NCBI GenBank assembly: GCA_937959285.1
Contig: CALGAR010000063.1
Location: forward strand, 1-64,000
Length of the DNA stretch: 64,000 nt
Direction: 5' to 3'
Origin: an uncultured Bryobacterales bacterium
Lineage (GTDB): Bacteria > Acidobacteriota > Terriglobia > Bryobacterales > Bryobacteraceae
Both the position numbers and the translations under genes were made by a program. Below are positions 16,805 to 24,594 of the stretch, in pieces; within the stretch, counting starts at the first letter, position 1; each line of letters begins with the position of its first letter. The notes under the pieces are model-generated. The model searched no databases. It was not told the origin of the DNA and was given only the letters and a program-made list of their open reading frames with translations.

Positions 16805-19008
16805 CACCACTCCAGTCGCAATCCGCCTCGCAGACTTCGGGACAGATTGCTATAGCCCAAGACTTCCTGGTACCGTGTGTTGAGGAGGTTGTCTGCCCGG
16901 AAGAAGGGTTGAACGAACCGGTTCAGGCGATACGAACCGCCTGCGTAGACGTTCTGGTAGCCTGGATTGCGGTTCACGCCAAACAGGTCGGAGTCCTGCC
17001 GCTCTCCCATAAAGAATGCGCCGGCATGGAACCACCACCGGCGCGGCGCAATCGAGAGAGAAACACTGCCCGAATGCCGCGGCCTGCGAAGCAGTTCCTG
17101 CCCGAGGCCAGTCGAGATAGACGACGGAATGGACGCCGCCGTAATCTTCGTGCTCAGCAAGGTGTAGTTGCCGGAGAGCGTGAAGTAGCGCAAAAACCTG
17201 GACTGCGCGATGAACTCGAGACCCCGCGCCCGGCTGGCGTCGATATTGTCCCACGTCCCCAGGGCCGGAGGCGTCGAGCCGATAAAGACAATCAAGTCCC
17301 GGAAGGAGTTCTGATACGCCGCAATCTCAGTCCGCAGGCGCCGCCCGAACCATTCCTGCACGAGGCCCACTTCAAAACTGTCGGTGCGTTCGACCCGCAA
17401 ATTCGGATTGCCGATGTAGGTGCCTTCCTGCGCGAATACCTGCAAGAGGGTCGGTTCCGTAATACCGCGCCCTGCGCTTACACGGAGAAACGTGGATGAC
17501 AGCGGACCGTGTTCGCCGAACAACCGGATGCCGGCAGCCGCCCGCGGCGTGAGCCGGGTTCCGAAGACGCTGTTGCGTTCGAGACGGACGCCTCCCGACA
17601 GAGAGACTCTTCCGACGCTGTGCTGCTTATGCACGAAGATGCCGTGGTTGTTTCGGTCTACGTCGCGCTGCGAAATATTGCCCGCCTGCCGTTCGTACTC
17701 GTATCCGAAGATGAGGGAGCCTCCGGAATGCGCCCATGTACCCTGATAGTCCGCCATTGTGCGGGAAACGATGCTGAAGCCGGGGAATGCGGTTAGCTCC
17801 GTCGTACGAACGACGAGTCTCGTGCCGGGAGGCGCCGCTGCGGCGGAAGGATCTACGAGACCGACGAGGTGTACGCGCGGGACAGAATCGAAAGAATCGC
17901 GAACGAGGGCCGCCACTGTGTAAGGTCCGTCGGTAACGGCGTCGTTAAAGCGGTCGGTGGATCGTGAGTAGCCGAGAATTGCGCGCTGGACGAAGGAGGT
18001 GCTCCGAACATCGTCGATGCGAAGAGAGGCGGTGCTGCGCCGGTTCTCCCGATTCGCATCGTAGTCGATAATGCCGTATCCGACGCGGTTCGGCGAGCCG
18101 CCGATCCCATCGTAACCGCGGTAGACACCTCTGATCTGCGTGGCGGAGGAAAGGCGGAATCCGACGTTGGCAGTTCCTGTAGTGTTGCGGTAGAAGTCGT
18201 TGGGAAACTCTCCGGCGGTGTGGAACTGCTCAGCGGACAGCGAATAATCGATCCGGTCCCCGCTTCCTCCCGACAGGCTTGTCATCCAGCGATCTGTCTT
18301 GAAGTTGCCGCGCTCGTAGGTGAAGGAACCCCGGGGCACTTTGCGTTCGGGGTCGCCGCGGCGCGTGAAGATCTGGATCACGCCGGCGGCCGCTTCGGCC
18401 CCGAACAGCGAACTTTCCGGACCGCGGACCACTTCTACGCGCTCGATATCGCCAGTTGTAAAGTGAGCAAAGTTCAACTCCCCGCCAGGGTCGTTCACAG
18501 GCATCCCGTCGATCATCACGAGTGCTCCTGTGCGCTGTGCGCCTCTGGCAAAAACCTGGGTCTCCGATCCCTGACGGCCAAAGCGAGTGACATGCAGGGC
18601 AGGTATCTCGCGCAGCATGTCAGCGAACATTGGAAACTGGCGGTACTCCAGATCATCGCGCTTCACGATGCTTGCGGAAACGCCCGCTTCTTCCGGCGTC
18701 ATTTCGCCTCGAACGGCCGAAACCAGGATCCGCTCAGTTACCCCCGCGATCGTTAACCGAATGCGAGTTTCACGACCCTCTTCGAGGACGAGACGGGCCT
18801 CTTCGAATCCGGGGGCTGATACCACAGCCAGGCAACGTGACAGGTCGTGAATGGAAAAAGAACCGGTGGAATCGGTGACTGCAGAGCGCCCGGAGCAAAC
18901 GATTCGCGCTCCCTCCACGGGTCTTCCGGATGGATCTTCGACGACACCTTGCACTCCAGCCGCGGAGGCGGGAAGTGCAGCTACAAGCAGAGCAATTGTA
19001 GTGCGCAT
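16804..19008 (-). CDS. btuB: TonB-dependent outer-membrane receptor, BtuB-like corrinoid receptor
   Basis: Outer-membrane receptor of 734 residues. Order of parts: signal peptide (to about 17, ending ASA), a carboxypeptidase-regulatory-like beta domain (about 18-85, VQGVVEDPSGRPVEGARI), a TonB-dependent plug (about 95-210, with IDGMPVNDPGG and VEVVRGPESSLFGAEAAAGVIQIFT), then a 22-strand-type barrel ending in the aromatic-terminal RGGLRLEW. The start ATG at 19008 has GGGAG upstream. The riboswitch directly before it and the cob genes after it support corrinoid uptake. The extra N-terminal beta domain is absent from enterobacterial BtuB but common in receptors of Acidobacteria and Bacteroidetes. 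Confidence 0.9.
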   Translation of the reverse strand: MRTTIALLVAALPASAAGVQGVVEDPSGRPVEGARIVCSGRSAVTDSTGSFSIHDLSRCLAVVSAPGFEEARLVLEEGRETRIRLTIAGVTERILVSAVRGEMTPEEAGVSASIVKRDDLEYRQFPMFADMLREIPALHVTRFGRQGSETQVFARGAQRTGALVMIDGMPVNDPGGELNFAHFTTGDIERVEVVRGPESSLFGAEAAAGVIQIFTRRGDPERKVPRGSFTYERGNFKTDRWMTSLSGGSGDRIDYSLSAEQFHTAGEFPNDFYRNTTGTANVGFRLSSATQIRGVYRGYDGIGGSPNRVGYGIIDYDANRENRRSTASLRIDDVRSTSFVQRAILGYSRSTDRFNDAVTDGPYTVAALVRDSFDSVPRVHLVGLVDPSAAAAPPGTRLVVRTTELTAFPGFSIVSRTMADYQGTWAHSGGSLIFGYEYERQAGNISQRDVDRNNHGIFVHKQHSVGRVSLSGGVRLERNSVFGTRLTPRAAAGIRLFGEHGPLSSTFLRVSAGRGITEPTLLQVFAQEGTYIGNPNLRVERTDSFEVGLVQEWFGRRLRTEIAAYQNSFRDLIVFIGSTPPALGTWDNIDASRARGLEFIAQSRFLRYFTLSGNYTLLSTKITAASIPSSISTGLGQELLRRPRHSGSVSLSIAPRRWWFHAGAFFMGERQDSDLFGVNRNPGYQNVYAGGSYRLNRFVQPFFRADNLLNTRYQEVLGYSNLSRSLRGGLRLEW

Positions 19009-19035
19009 CAAGCGTTCTCCCTCGGAACGCACGGC

Positions 19036-19225
19036 GTGAGTACGAGAAGAGTCGGTCTCCTGACTCGCGGCTGGCCTGAATAGCGCGACCTTCCCACTGT
19101 TCGCAGTGGCCGCGCGGCCGTACTACATGCCGCTCACAGTTGCGGGGCAGTGGCGGATTTACACCGCCTTCCCAAGCACTCTTCCCACGCAGTGACGTGT
19201 TTGGTTCAGTTACCGCCGGCAATGA
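19036..19225 (-). promoter_or_regulatory. cobalamin riboswitch upstream of btuB
   Basis: On the minus strand the leader of btuB has the conserved aptamer parts in the right order: GGGAAGGCGGTGTAAATCC, then CACTGCCCCGCAACTGTGA, then the GGAAGG and GCCAGCCGCGAG segments, then the B12 box GTCAGGAGACC at about 19054-19064 held in a GAGTC/GACTC hairpin. The btuB start lies some 45 nt after the B12 box, so binding of adenosylcobalamin could act on the ribosome binding site. Exact boundaries are estimates. It would switch off the whole eleven-gene operon when coenzyme B12 is abundant. Confidence 0.95.
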
Positions 19226-19242
19226 AGCAGGCGGCCATAGTG

Positions 19243-19248
19243 AGTATA
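19243..19248 (-). promoter_or_regulatory. probable -10 element of the cobalamin operon promoter
   Basis: TATACT on the minus strand lies about 20 bp upstream of the riboswitch aptamer, a suitable place for transcription to start just before it. No good -35 hexamer is found 16-18 bp further upstream; TTTCCC at 18 bp spacing is the nearest. Confidence 0.35.
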
Positions 19249-19332
19249 CCGCCTTTCGACTCGTCAGGGAAAATTTGTCTTACAAATGTGGAAACAGCGG
19301 GAGGAAGAAATGCTAAGCAGAAAACAATCGAC

Positions 19333-19349
19333 TTACTACCGGATAGTAA
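19333..19349. repeat. perfect TTACTA/TAGTAA inverted repeat between rrf2 gene and btuB leader
   Basis: TTACTA at 19333-19338 and TAGTAA at 19344-19349 flank a five-base CCGGA centre. It is 50 bp after the stop of the Rrf2-family gene and 85 bp upstream of the btuB operon promoter. The stem is AT-rich and short for a terminator, so an operator is possible, for example for the adjacent regulator. The rest of 19250-19398 shows nothing I can name. Confidence 0.25.
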
Positions 19350-19398
19350 AAACGATTTCCGGAGAGTATACGATTCGAAACGTAACCTGGCGAACCAT

Positions 19399-19920
19399 CT
19401 AAGCGCTGGTGCCTTGCGAGGCATCGACACTCGCAGCAGCATGAGTTTGTGCGGGTTGCAGCGTGAACAGTTGCTGTCGTGAGGCGAGCCACTGAGCCAT
19501 TTCTTGCTCTGATACGAGAAGATCGCGAAGTGTTGTCTTGCCGAGTATGTTTTCCAGCAGTCGCTGCACGGTTCCCCAGAGGTTTCTTAGCGAGCAGTCA
19601 GAGGCGTGCAAGCAGACTTTTTCAAGCCCTGCATGGCGCTCACAAAACTGCGGGCCGAAGAAGTTGCCGCCGAGGAGGGCAAGGACTTCGCCAACGTTGA
19701 TCTGGTCTGCCGGCCGGGCAAGAGTGTAACCTCCGGCCTGCCCTCGAACGCTTTCCACCATTCCGCCGAGACGCAGGAGCCGCATCAGTTTCGCAACATT
19801 CGGTATTGAGAGGCCCTCTGCGCGGCTGATTTCCGGGATACTGCGGCTTTGACCCTCACCGCAACGAGCCATGTGAAGGAGGCAGCGCAGCCCATACTCT
19901 TCTTGGGCGCTCAACTTCAT
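19399..19920 (-). CDS. Rrf2-family transcriptional regulator with cysteine cluster
   Basis: A 173-residue DNA-binding protein. The winged helix opens MKLSAQEEYGLRCLLHMAR and includes the recognition helix in AEGLSIPNVAKLMRLLR, followed by the wing VRGQAGGYTLARP, all classic for Rrf2. Three cysteines in CERHAGLEKVCLHASDC (about 93-109) sit where IscR, NsrR and RsrR hold an iron-sulfur cluster, so it may sense iron-sulfur status, redox or nitric oxide. The tail after residue 150 is of low complexity. It is divergent from the glucan phosphorylase gene across 172 bp. Its target is unknown; the NO island 25 kb away and the cobalamin operon next door are candidates. Confidence 0.9.
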   Translation of the reverse strand: MKLSAQEEYGLRCLLHMARCGEGQSRSIPEISRAEGLSIPNVAKLMRLLRLGGMVESVRGQAGGYTLARPADQINVGEVLALLGGNFFGPQFCERHAGLEKVCLHASDCSLRNLWGTVQRLLENILGKTTLRDLLVSEQEMAQWLASRQQLFTLQPAQTHAAASVDASQGTSA

Positions 19921-20092
19921 GGCTCTTATTGTAATCCCGGTTTGTCGCAGCGATTCAAAAAATATTTACATACTGTGAAGCTTTTTTGCGGAATTGGCGA
20001 ACCCGCAGCTACTATCACAAAATATAACCAGGAACCGGCGTCGGGCCTCGGCGCAGCCGGTCTGCTAGACTGAGAGGTTCAGTAGAAGTTTC

Positions 20093-22639
20093 ATGCCCTT
20101 CCAGATCACACGGATCCGGGAATTCATGGTTAGCCCGGCGCTGCCGCCGGAGCTTAGCCGCCTCAACGAACTCGCCCACAACCTTCTCTGGACCTGGGAT
20201 CACAACATTCGCGGGCTGTTCCGCAGGCTTGATGCCAACCTTTGGAAAGCGTGCGGCCACAACCCCGTCCTGATGCTCGGGCGCATCTCGCAGTCGACCC
20301 TGGAACGGGCTGCTGCGGATGCCAGGTTCGTCGCCCTGTATCGCCGTGCGTGCGAGCGCTTCGATGCGTACATGCAGCAGGGCATTACGGATCCCGACGG
20401 GAAGCTGATCGCCTACTTCTCGATGGAGTACGGGCTTGTAGAATCGCTTCCCATTTATTCCGGCGGTCTGGGGCTCCTGTCGGGAGATCACTTGAAGGGC
20501 TCGAGCGACGCGGGTATTCCGCTGGTCGGCGTCGGGCTGCTTTATAAGAAGGGGTACCTCCAGCAGCATCTGAACCCGGACGGCTGGCAGCAGGAACGGT
20601 ATCCGATTAACGACTTCTACACCTGGCCGATTACACCCGTCCGCACGTCTACAGGCGAGGACCTCAAGGTTACGGTAAAGCTTCCCACCGGACCTGTCTG
20701 CATTCAGGTCTGGCGGATGAATGTTGGCAGGGTAGCCCTGTATCTGCTCGATACAAACATCTCGGAGAACGAGAACCCCGAGCACCGGGACATCACCGAC
20801 CAGCTCTACGGCGGCGATATCCATACGAGAATTCGTCAGGAGATCGTTCTCGGCATCGGCGGTCTGCGCGCCCTCAAAGCAATGGGCCTCAATCCGACCG
20901 TCTTCCACATGAACGAGGGGCACTCGGCTTTTCTGGCGCTCGAGCGAATTCGCTGCCTGATGCAGGAGCACAACCTGACGTTCGAAGAGGCCCTGGACGC
21001 TTCACGCAACAACAACATTTTCACTACTCATACATCTGTTCCCGCGGGCATTGATCTTTTCGACGCCGGTCTCATGTATGACTACTTTCACGAGTACTGC
21101 AGTGAGGCCGGGATTACATTCGAGCAGCTTTTGTCGATCGGGCGGCGAAATCCGCAGGATATGCAGGAACGGTTCTCGATGGCCATTTGCGCCATCAAGA
21201 CTTCTGCATACCGCAATGCGGTCAGCCGCCTGCACCGTCATGTCTCCCAGGAGATGTGGCAGGACCTGTGGCCGAAACTGCCCGTCTGGGAGATCCCGAT
21301 CACCTCGATCACAAATGGCGTCCACCTCCCGAGCTGGCTGAATGGCGATCTGGCGCTGCTCTACGATCAATACCTTCAGCCGGACTGGCGCGAGCGCTAC
21401 ATGGAGCCCTCGACCTGGGATCTGATCAAGGACATCCCGAACCATGAGCTCTGGGAGGCGCACCGCAGGCGGAAGCGCAAACTCATCGCGTTCGTCCGGG
21501 AACGAGTGACGGCGGCAGCGATTAGCCGGAAGGCGTCGGCCGCGGAACTGCGAAGGCTCTCCGAGGTTCTCGATCCGGACGCCTTCACAATCGGATTCGC
21601 GCGGCGCTTCGCAACGTACAAGCGGGCGACGCTTCTGTTCCGCGATGTTGCCCGGCTGAAAAAGATTCTCACGAATCCGAAGATGCCCGTGCAGGTCGTA
21701 ATCGCCGGGAAGGCTCACCCCAAGGACCATCCGGGCAAGACGCTGATCCGCGAGATTGTGCAGCTTTCGCGCGACCCAGAGTTGTCGAAGCACCTCGTGT
21801 TCCTCGAGGATTACGACATCCAGGTGGCGCGCGAACTTGTGCAGGGCGTGGATTTGTGGCTGAATAATCCGCGCCGCGGCGAGGAGGCATGCGGCACCAG
21901 CGGTATGAAGGCCGGCATCAACGGCGTGTTGAACTTCAGCATTCTCGACGGCTGGTTCGATGAGGCGTACGAAACATCCGGCGGCTGGGCTCTGGGGGAT
22001 CGCGAGCCCTACAGCGAGGACCAGGACGAGATTCATTCCACCGGAATCCTCTCCATGCTGGAGAACGAGATCGTCCCCCTGTTTTACGAGGCGCGCGAAG
22101 AGGGCGTTCCGCATGAGTGGATGGAGCGCGTAAAGCAGAGCCTCATGAATATCAGCCCGCAGTTCAATACCCAGCGGATGCTGAGCGAGTATATGACTCA
22201 GCTTTACGAGCCGGCTCATGCCGCATTCGTTCAGGTATCCAGGAACAACTTCGAAAGTTCCCGAGAGCGAGTGCGCTGGAACTCGGACGTGCAGCGGGTG
22301 TGGGACCGTGTGACGTTTGTGGAGAGCGGCCCCGGACCAGAGCGTTCTGTATTGAGCGGGCGTCCGATCCCGGTGCGAGCGGCGGTCGATCTGGCCGGCC
22401 TGGGCCCGCGCGACGTTCGAGTCGAAGCGGTCGTAGGGCGGGTCGGTCCAAACGGAACGCTGGAAGATACGACGGTGTTAACTCTGCCGCCGGTCGAGCA
22501 GCAGGGAAACTTGTACATTTTTGCGAAGGAGTTTATCCCCCACCAGACGGGCAGGCTCGGCTATGCCGTCCGGATCAGTCCTAATCACTACGACGATCCC
22601 TTGACTCGACCTTGCAACGCTCCGATCAAGTGGGGCTAA
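20093..22639 (+). CDS. glgP: alpha-glucan phosphorylase (GT35)
   Basis: Breaks glycogen or maltodextrin with phosphate, releasing glucose-1-phosphate. The 848-residue protein is of the bacterial/archaeal form with an N-terminal DUF3417-type region (about 15-110, LAHNLLWTWDHNIRGLF), then YFSMEYGL and IYSGGLGLLSGDHLKGSSD in the N-lobe, FHMNEGHSAF, TTHTSVPAGIDLFD, and the C-lobe FARRFATYKRATLL with the PLP-site GTSGMKAGINGVLNFSILDGW (given here as the family's phosphate/PLP region). The C-terminal 130 residues form a beta-rich extension. It stands alone, divergent from the Rrf2 gene; no glycogen synthase or branching enzyme is near. The ATG at 20093 has AGAGG about 20 bases upstream and only a weak closer site. 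Confidence 0.95.
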   Translation: MPFQITRIREFMVSPALPPELSRLNELAHNLLWTWDHNIRGLFRRLDANLWKACGHNPVLMLGRISQSTLERAAADARFVALYRRACERFDAYMQQGITDPDGKLIAYFSMEYGLVESLPIYSGGLGLLSGDHLKGSSDAGIPLVGVGLLYKKGYLQQHLNPDGWQQERYPINDFYTWPITPVRTSTGEDLKVTVKLPTGPVCIQVWRMNVGRVALYLLDTNISENENPEHRDITDQLYGGDIHTRIRQEIVLGIGGLRALKAMGLNPTVFHMNEGHSAFLALERIRCLMQEHNLTFEEALDASRNNNIFTTHTSVPAGIDLFDAGLMYDYFHEYCSEAGITFEQLLSIGRRNPQDMQERFSMAICAIKTSAYRNAVSRLHRHVSQEMWQDLWPKLPVWEIPITSITNGVHLPSWLNGDLALLYDQYLQPDWRERYMEPSTWDLIKDIPNHELWEAHRRRKRKLIAFVRERVTAAAISRKASAAELRRLSEVLDPDAFTIGFARRFATYKRATLLFRDVARLKKILTNPKMPVQVVIAGKAHPKDHPGKTLIREIVQLSRDPELSKHLVFLEDYDIQVARELVQGVDLWLNNPRRGEEACGTSGMKAGINGVLNFSILDGWFDEAYETSGGWALGDREPYSEDQDEIHSTGILSMLENEIVPLFYEAREEGVPHEWMERVKQSLMNISPQFNTQRMLSEYMTQLYEPAHAAFVQVSRNNFESSRERVRWNSDVQRVWDRVTFVESGPGPERSVLSGRPIPVRAAVDLAGLGPRDVRVEAVVGRVGPNGTLEDTTVLTLPPVEQQGNLYIFAKEFIPHQTGRLGYAVRISPNHYDDPLTRPCNAPIKWG

Positions 22640-22657
22640 GGCGAGGGGCTTGAGCCA

Positions 22658-22846
22658 GTGGCAGGGCGGGGAGCTGCTGCGCAGGCGGGCCGCAAGCCTT
22701 GTTACTGGAACCTGAAGCCAGGGCCAGACGTTGTATGGTACCAGGTGGGAGCTGATGAGCTTTTGCGGTTCCGTGGCTCAGAGGCTAGCAGGGTGAGAAA
22801 AATCTTGCTAGATTCTGGAGCAAAAGCGTGGTACAAAGTGGTTTGA
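22658..22846 (+). CDS. possible small protein of unknown function
   Basis: A 62-codon frame from GTG at 22658, with a purine-rich GAGGGG 11 bases upstream and a TGA at 22844-22846. The predicted peptide ends in a fairly ordinary sequence (VWYQVGADELLRFRGSE, then AKAWYKVV), but the first part is alanine/glycine-rich and may be chance. It overlaps an 8-bp hairpin (22785-22811). I do not recognise it. The stretch 22640-23014 contains no other candidate gene; it ends in AT-richer sequence that probably holds the promoter of the next gene. Confidence 0.2.
   Translation: MAGRGAAAQAGRKPCYWNLKPGPDVVWYQVGADELLRFRGSEASRVRKILLDSGAKAWYKVV
22785..22811 (+). repeat. hairpin in the glgP-downstream gap
   Basis: CTAGCAGG at 22785-22792 can pair with CTTGCTAG at 22804-22811 (one G-U pair) around an 11-base purine-rich loop. 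It follows the phosphorylase stop by about 145 bp. There is no T-run after it, so it is not a standard terminator; it may be a folded RNA element or chance. Confidence 0.25.
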
Positions 22847-23014
22847 CGCACGCGCTGGTTCCGAAATAGCTGGGTCCTCGTCGGAAGCGCTCGCAACATC
22901 CCCCTTGATAACCATTCGTTGACTGCGAGAGGTATATTACCTTCCGGCCGACGCGGTCAAGCAGGATGCAGTTGAAGGCAAAGATTCCTCTACCTCCAAG
23001 GAGACATCTACGCC

Positions 23015-23494
23015 ATGGAGAGCGATCGTAAATACAGACAGCACGGCTACATGGACTCCGATCGCAGGTCCGGAAACGGACAGTCGCGGGAGGAACGGCC
23101 ACGGCAGCAGGGCCCGAAGCTCCCGCTGGACGTGACTGGTCCCCGTCTGCCGCGTTTGGTGCAGACGATAGCCGCTTCCCGCTGCTATAACTGTTCCGTC
23201 ACACTGCCCACAGGCACGGACTTCAAAGGGACTTGCCCGAAGTGCAATGCGGCTTTGCATTGTTGCAAGCAGTGCGCCCACTTCGAACCATCGACCCGGT
23301 TCCAGTGTTTGAAGCCGATCCCTGCGCGCATTGCTGCGAAGGATCAGGCGAACGAGTGCGAGCTGTTCTCGCCTCGAGTCACCGTTGCACGCGATGCCGC
23401 ACCCGGAGGAATCGCTGCCCCGAGAACTGCCATCGCCACGCCGCGAACTCCTGACGACGCGAGAGCCGCATTCGATAATCTATTCAAGAAGTGA
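23015..23494 (+). CDS. uncharacterised zinc-ribbon-like protein
   Basis: A 159-residue soluble protein with a polar, arginine-rich start and a cysteine-rich middle: CYNC at about 56-59, CPKC at about 73-76, then CCKQCAH and further single cysteines near QCLKP and ECEL. The first two pairs form a plausible zinc ribbon, and the following CxxC-type set suggests a second metal site. The tail is proline/alanine-rich and ends in DDARAAFDNLFKK. AGGAG lies 11 bases before the ATG. I do not recognise a named family; a metal-binding or nucleic-acid-binding role is only a guess. Confidence 0.7.
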   Translation: MESDRKYRQHGYMDSDRRSGNGQSREERPRQQGPKLPLDVTGPRLPRLVQTIAASRCYNCSVTLPTGTDFKGTCPKCNAALHCCKQCAHFEPSTRFQCLKPIPARIAAKDQANECELFSPRVTVARDAAPGGIAAPRTAIATPRTPDDARAAFDNLFKK

Positions 23495-23529
23495 TCTAGT
23501 CCGGAATTGCCGGCAGGGAGAGCATCAGA

Positions 23530-24570
23530 ATGCGGGTAGCGGAGCTTTGCGCCGAGAAGCGCTTTCGTCTTGTGGATCGGGAGATTGCGGATCCAGGACC
23601 GGGACAGGTTCAAGCCAGAGTCGAAGCGGTCGGGATTTGCGGCTCCGACCTGCATTACTTTGCAGAAGGCGGCATTGGCGACACTCCCGCCGTCTATCCG
23701 ATGGTGCTGGGGCATGAGCCCACCGGCGTGATCCTGAAGACCGGACCCGGCGTCAGCGGTTGGGCGCCCGGGGACCGCGTGATTCTCGAGCCGGCTCTCT
23801 ATTGCTACCACTGCGAATTCTGTCTGAGCGGGCATCACAATGTCTGCGCCAACATGCGATTCATGAGCTCTCCCGAGGAGCCCGGCTACTTCCGCGACGT
23901 CGTCAACCTGCCGGTAGAAAATCTGCTGCCCATCCCGTCGAACCTGAGCTTTGCGGAAGCCACCCTGTTCGAACCGCTCTCGGTGGTTCTGCATTCCATG
24001 CGGTTCGTCCAGCTTCGTGTGGGCGAATCGGCGGTGGTCTGGGGCGCGGGTCCGATCGGCCTGCTTACCATCGCGATGCTGAAGCTTTCCGGCGCCTCGC
24101 GCATCTGGGCGGTGGAGCCGCTGGCTCATCGCCGCGAGATGGCTCGCGCCATGGGAGCGGACGTTGTCATCGATCCACGGCAGGTGGATGCTGTACGGCA
24201 GATTCGCGCCGAAACGGGCCAGCGAGGCGTGGACGTTTCCATCGACTGCGTTGCAAAGGACGATTCCATCAATCACTGCCTGCATGTAACGCGGAATGCA
24301 GGCCGCGTCGTGGTCACCGGCGTCCCCTCCGAACTGCGAATCCAGCTCGAGTTCCACACGCTGCGCCGCAAGGAGCTGACCTTCTACAACGTGCGCAGAT
24401 CCAACCATACCTCCGACAACGCCTTACGGATCCTGTCGGCAAATCCCCGGCTGTTCGCGCCGATGCTTACCCACACGCGCCCGCTCGAACAGATTCAGCC
24501 TGCGTTCGAGCTGCTGGAACAGTACGCCGATGGGGTTGGAAAGATCGTGCTCCAGCCGGGGGCGGCATAA
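23530..24570 (+). CDS. zinc-dependent medium-chain alcohol dehydrogenase (sorbitol/L-iditol dehydrogenase-like)
   Basis: A 346-residue NAD(P)-dependent MDR enzyme. The catalytic zinc ligands are in GICGSDLHYF (Cys) and GHEPTG (His-Glu). The structural zinc lobe is CYHCEFCLSGHHNVC, four cysteines with the standard spacing. The Rossmann domain has the dinucleotide motif VWGAGPIGLLTI near 175. The pattern matches sorbitol/xylitol/L-iditol dehydrogenases, with threonine dehydrogenase as an alternative; the true polyol cannot be read. It follows the zinc-ribbon gene by 35 bp and may share its transcript; it converges on the DUF4097-type gene with a 24-bp gap. Confidence 0.88.
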   Translation: MRVAELCAEKRFRLVDREIADPGPGQVQARVEAVGICGSDLHYFAEGGIGDTPAVYPMVLGHEPTGVILKTGPGVSGWAPGDRVILEPALYCYHCEFCLSGHHNVCANMRFMSSPEEPGYFRDVVNLPVENLLPIPSNLSFAEATLFEPLSVVLHSMRFVQLRVGESAVVWGAGPIGLLTIAMLKLSGASRIWAVEPLAHRREMARAMGADVVIDPRQVDAVRQIRAETGQRGVDVSIDCVAKDDSINHCLHVTRNAGRVVVTGVPSELRIQLEFHTLRRKELTFYNVRRSNHTSDNALRILSANPRLFAPMLTHTRPLEQIQPAFELLEQYADGVGKIVLQPGAA

Positions 24571-24594
24571 CCCCTCGCGCTGCGTCTGTGATTC

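Noticed and set aside
20015..22219. Two long minus-strand open frames opposite glgP
   Set aside because: Antisense shadows of the phosphorylase; no domain motif and no Shine-Dalgarno.
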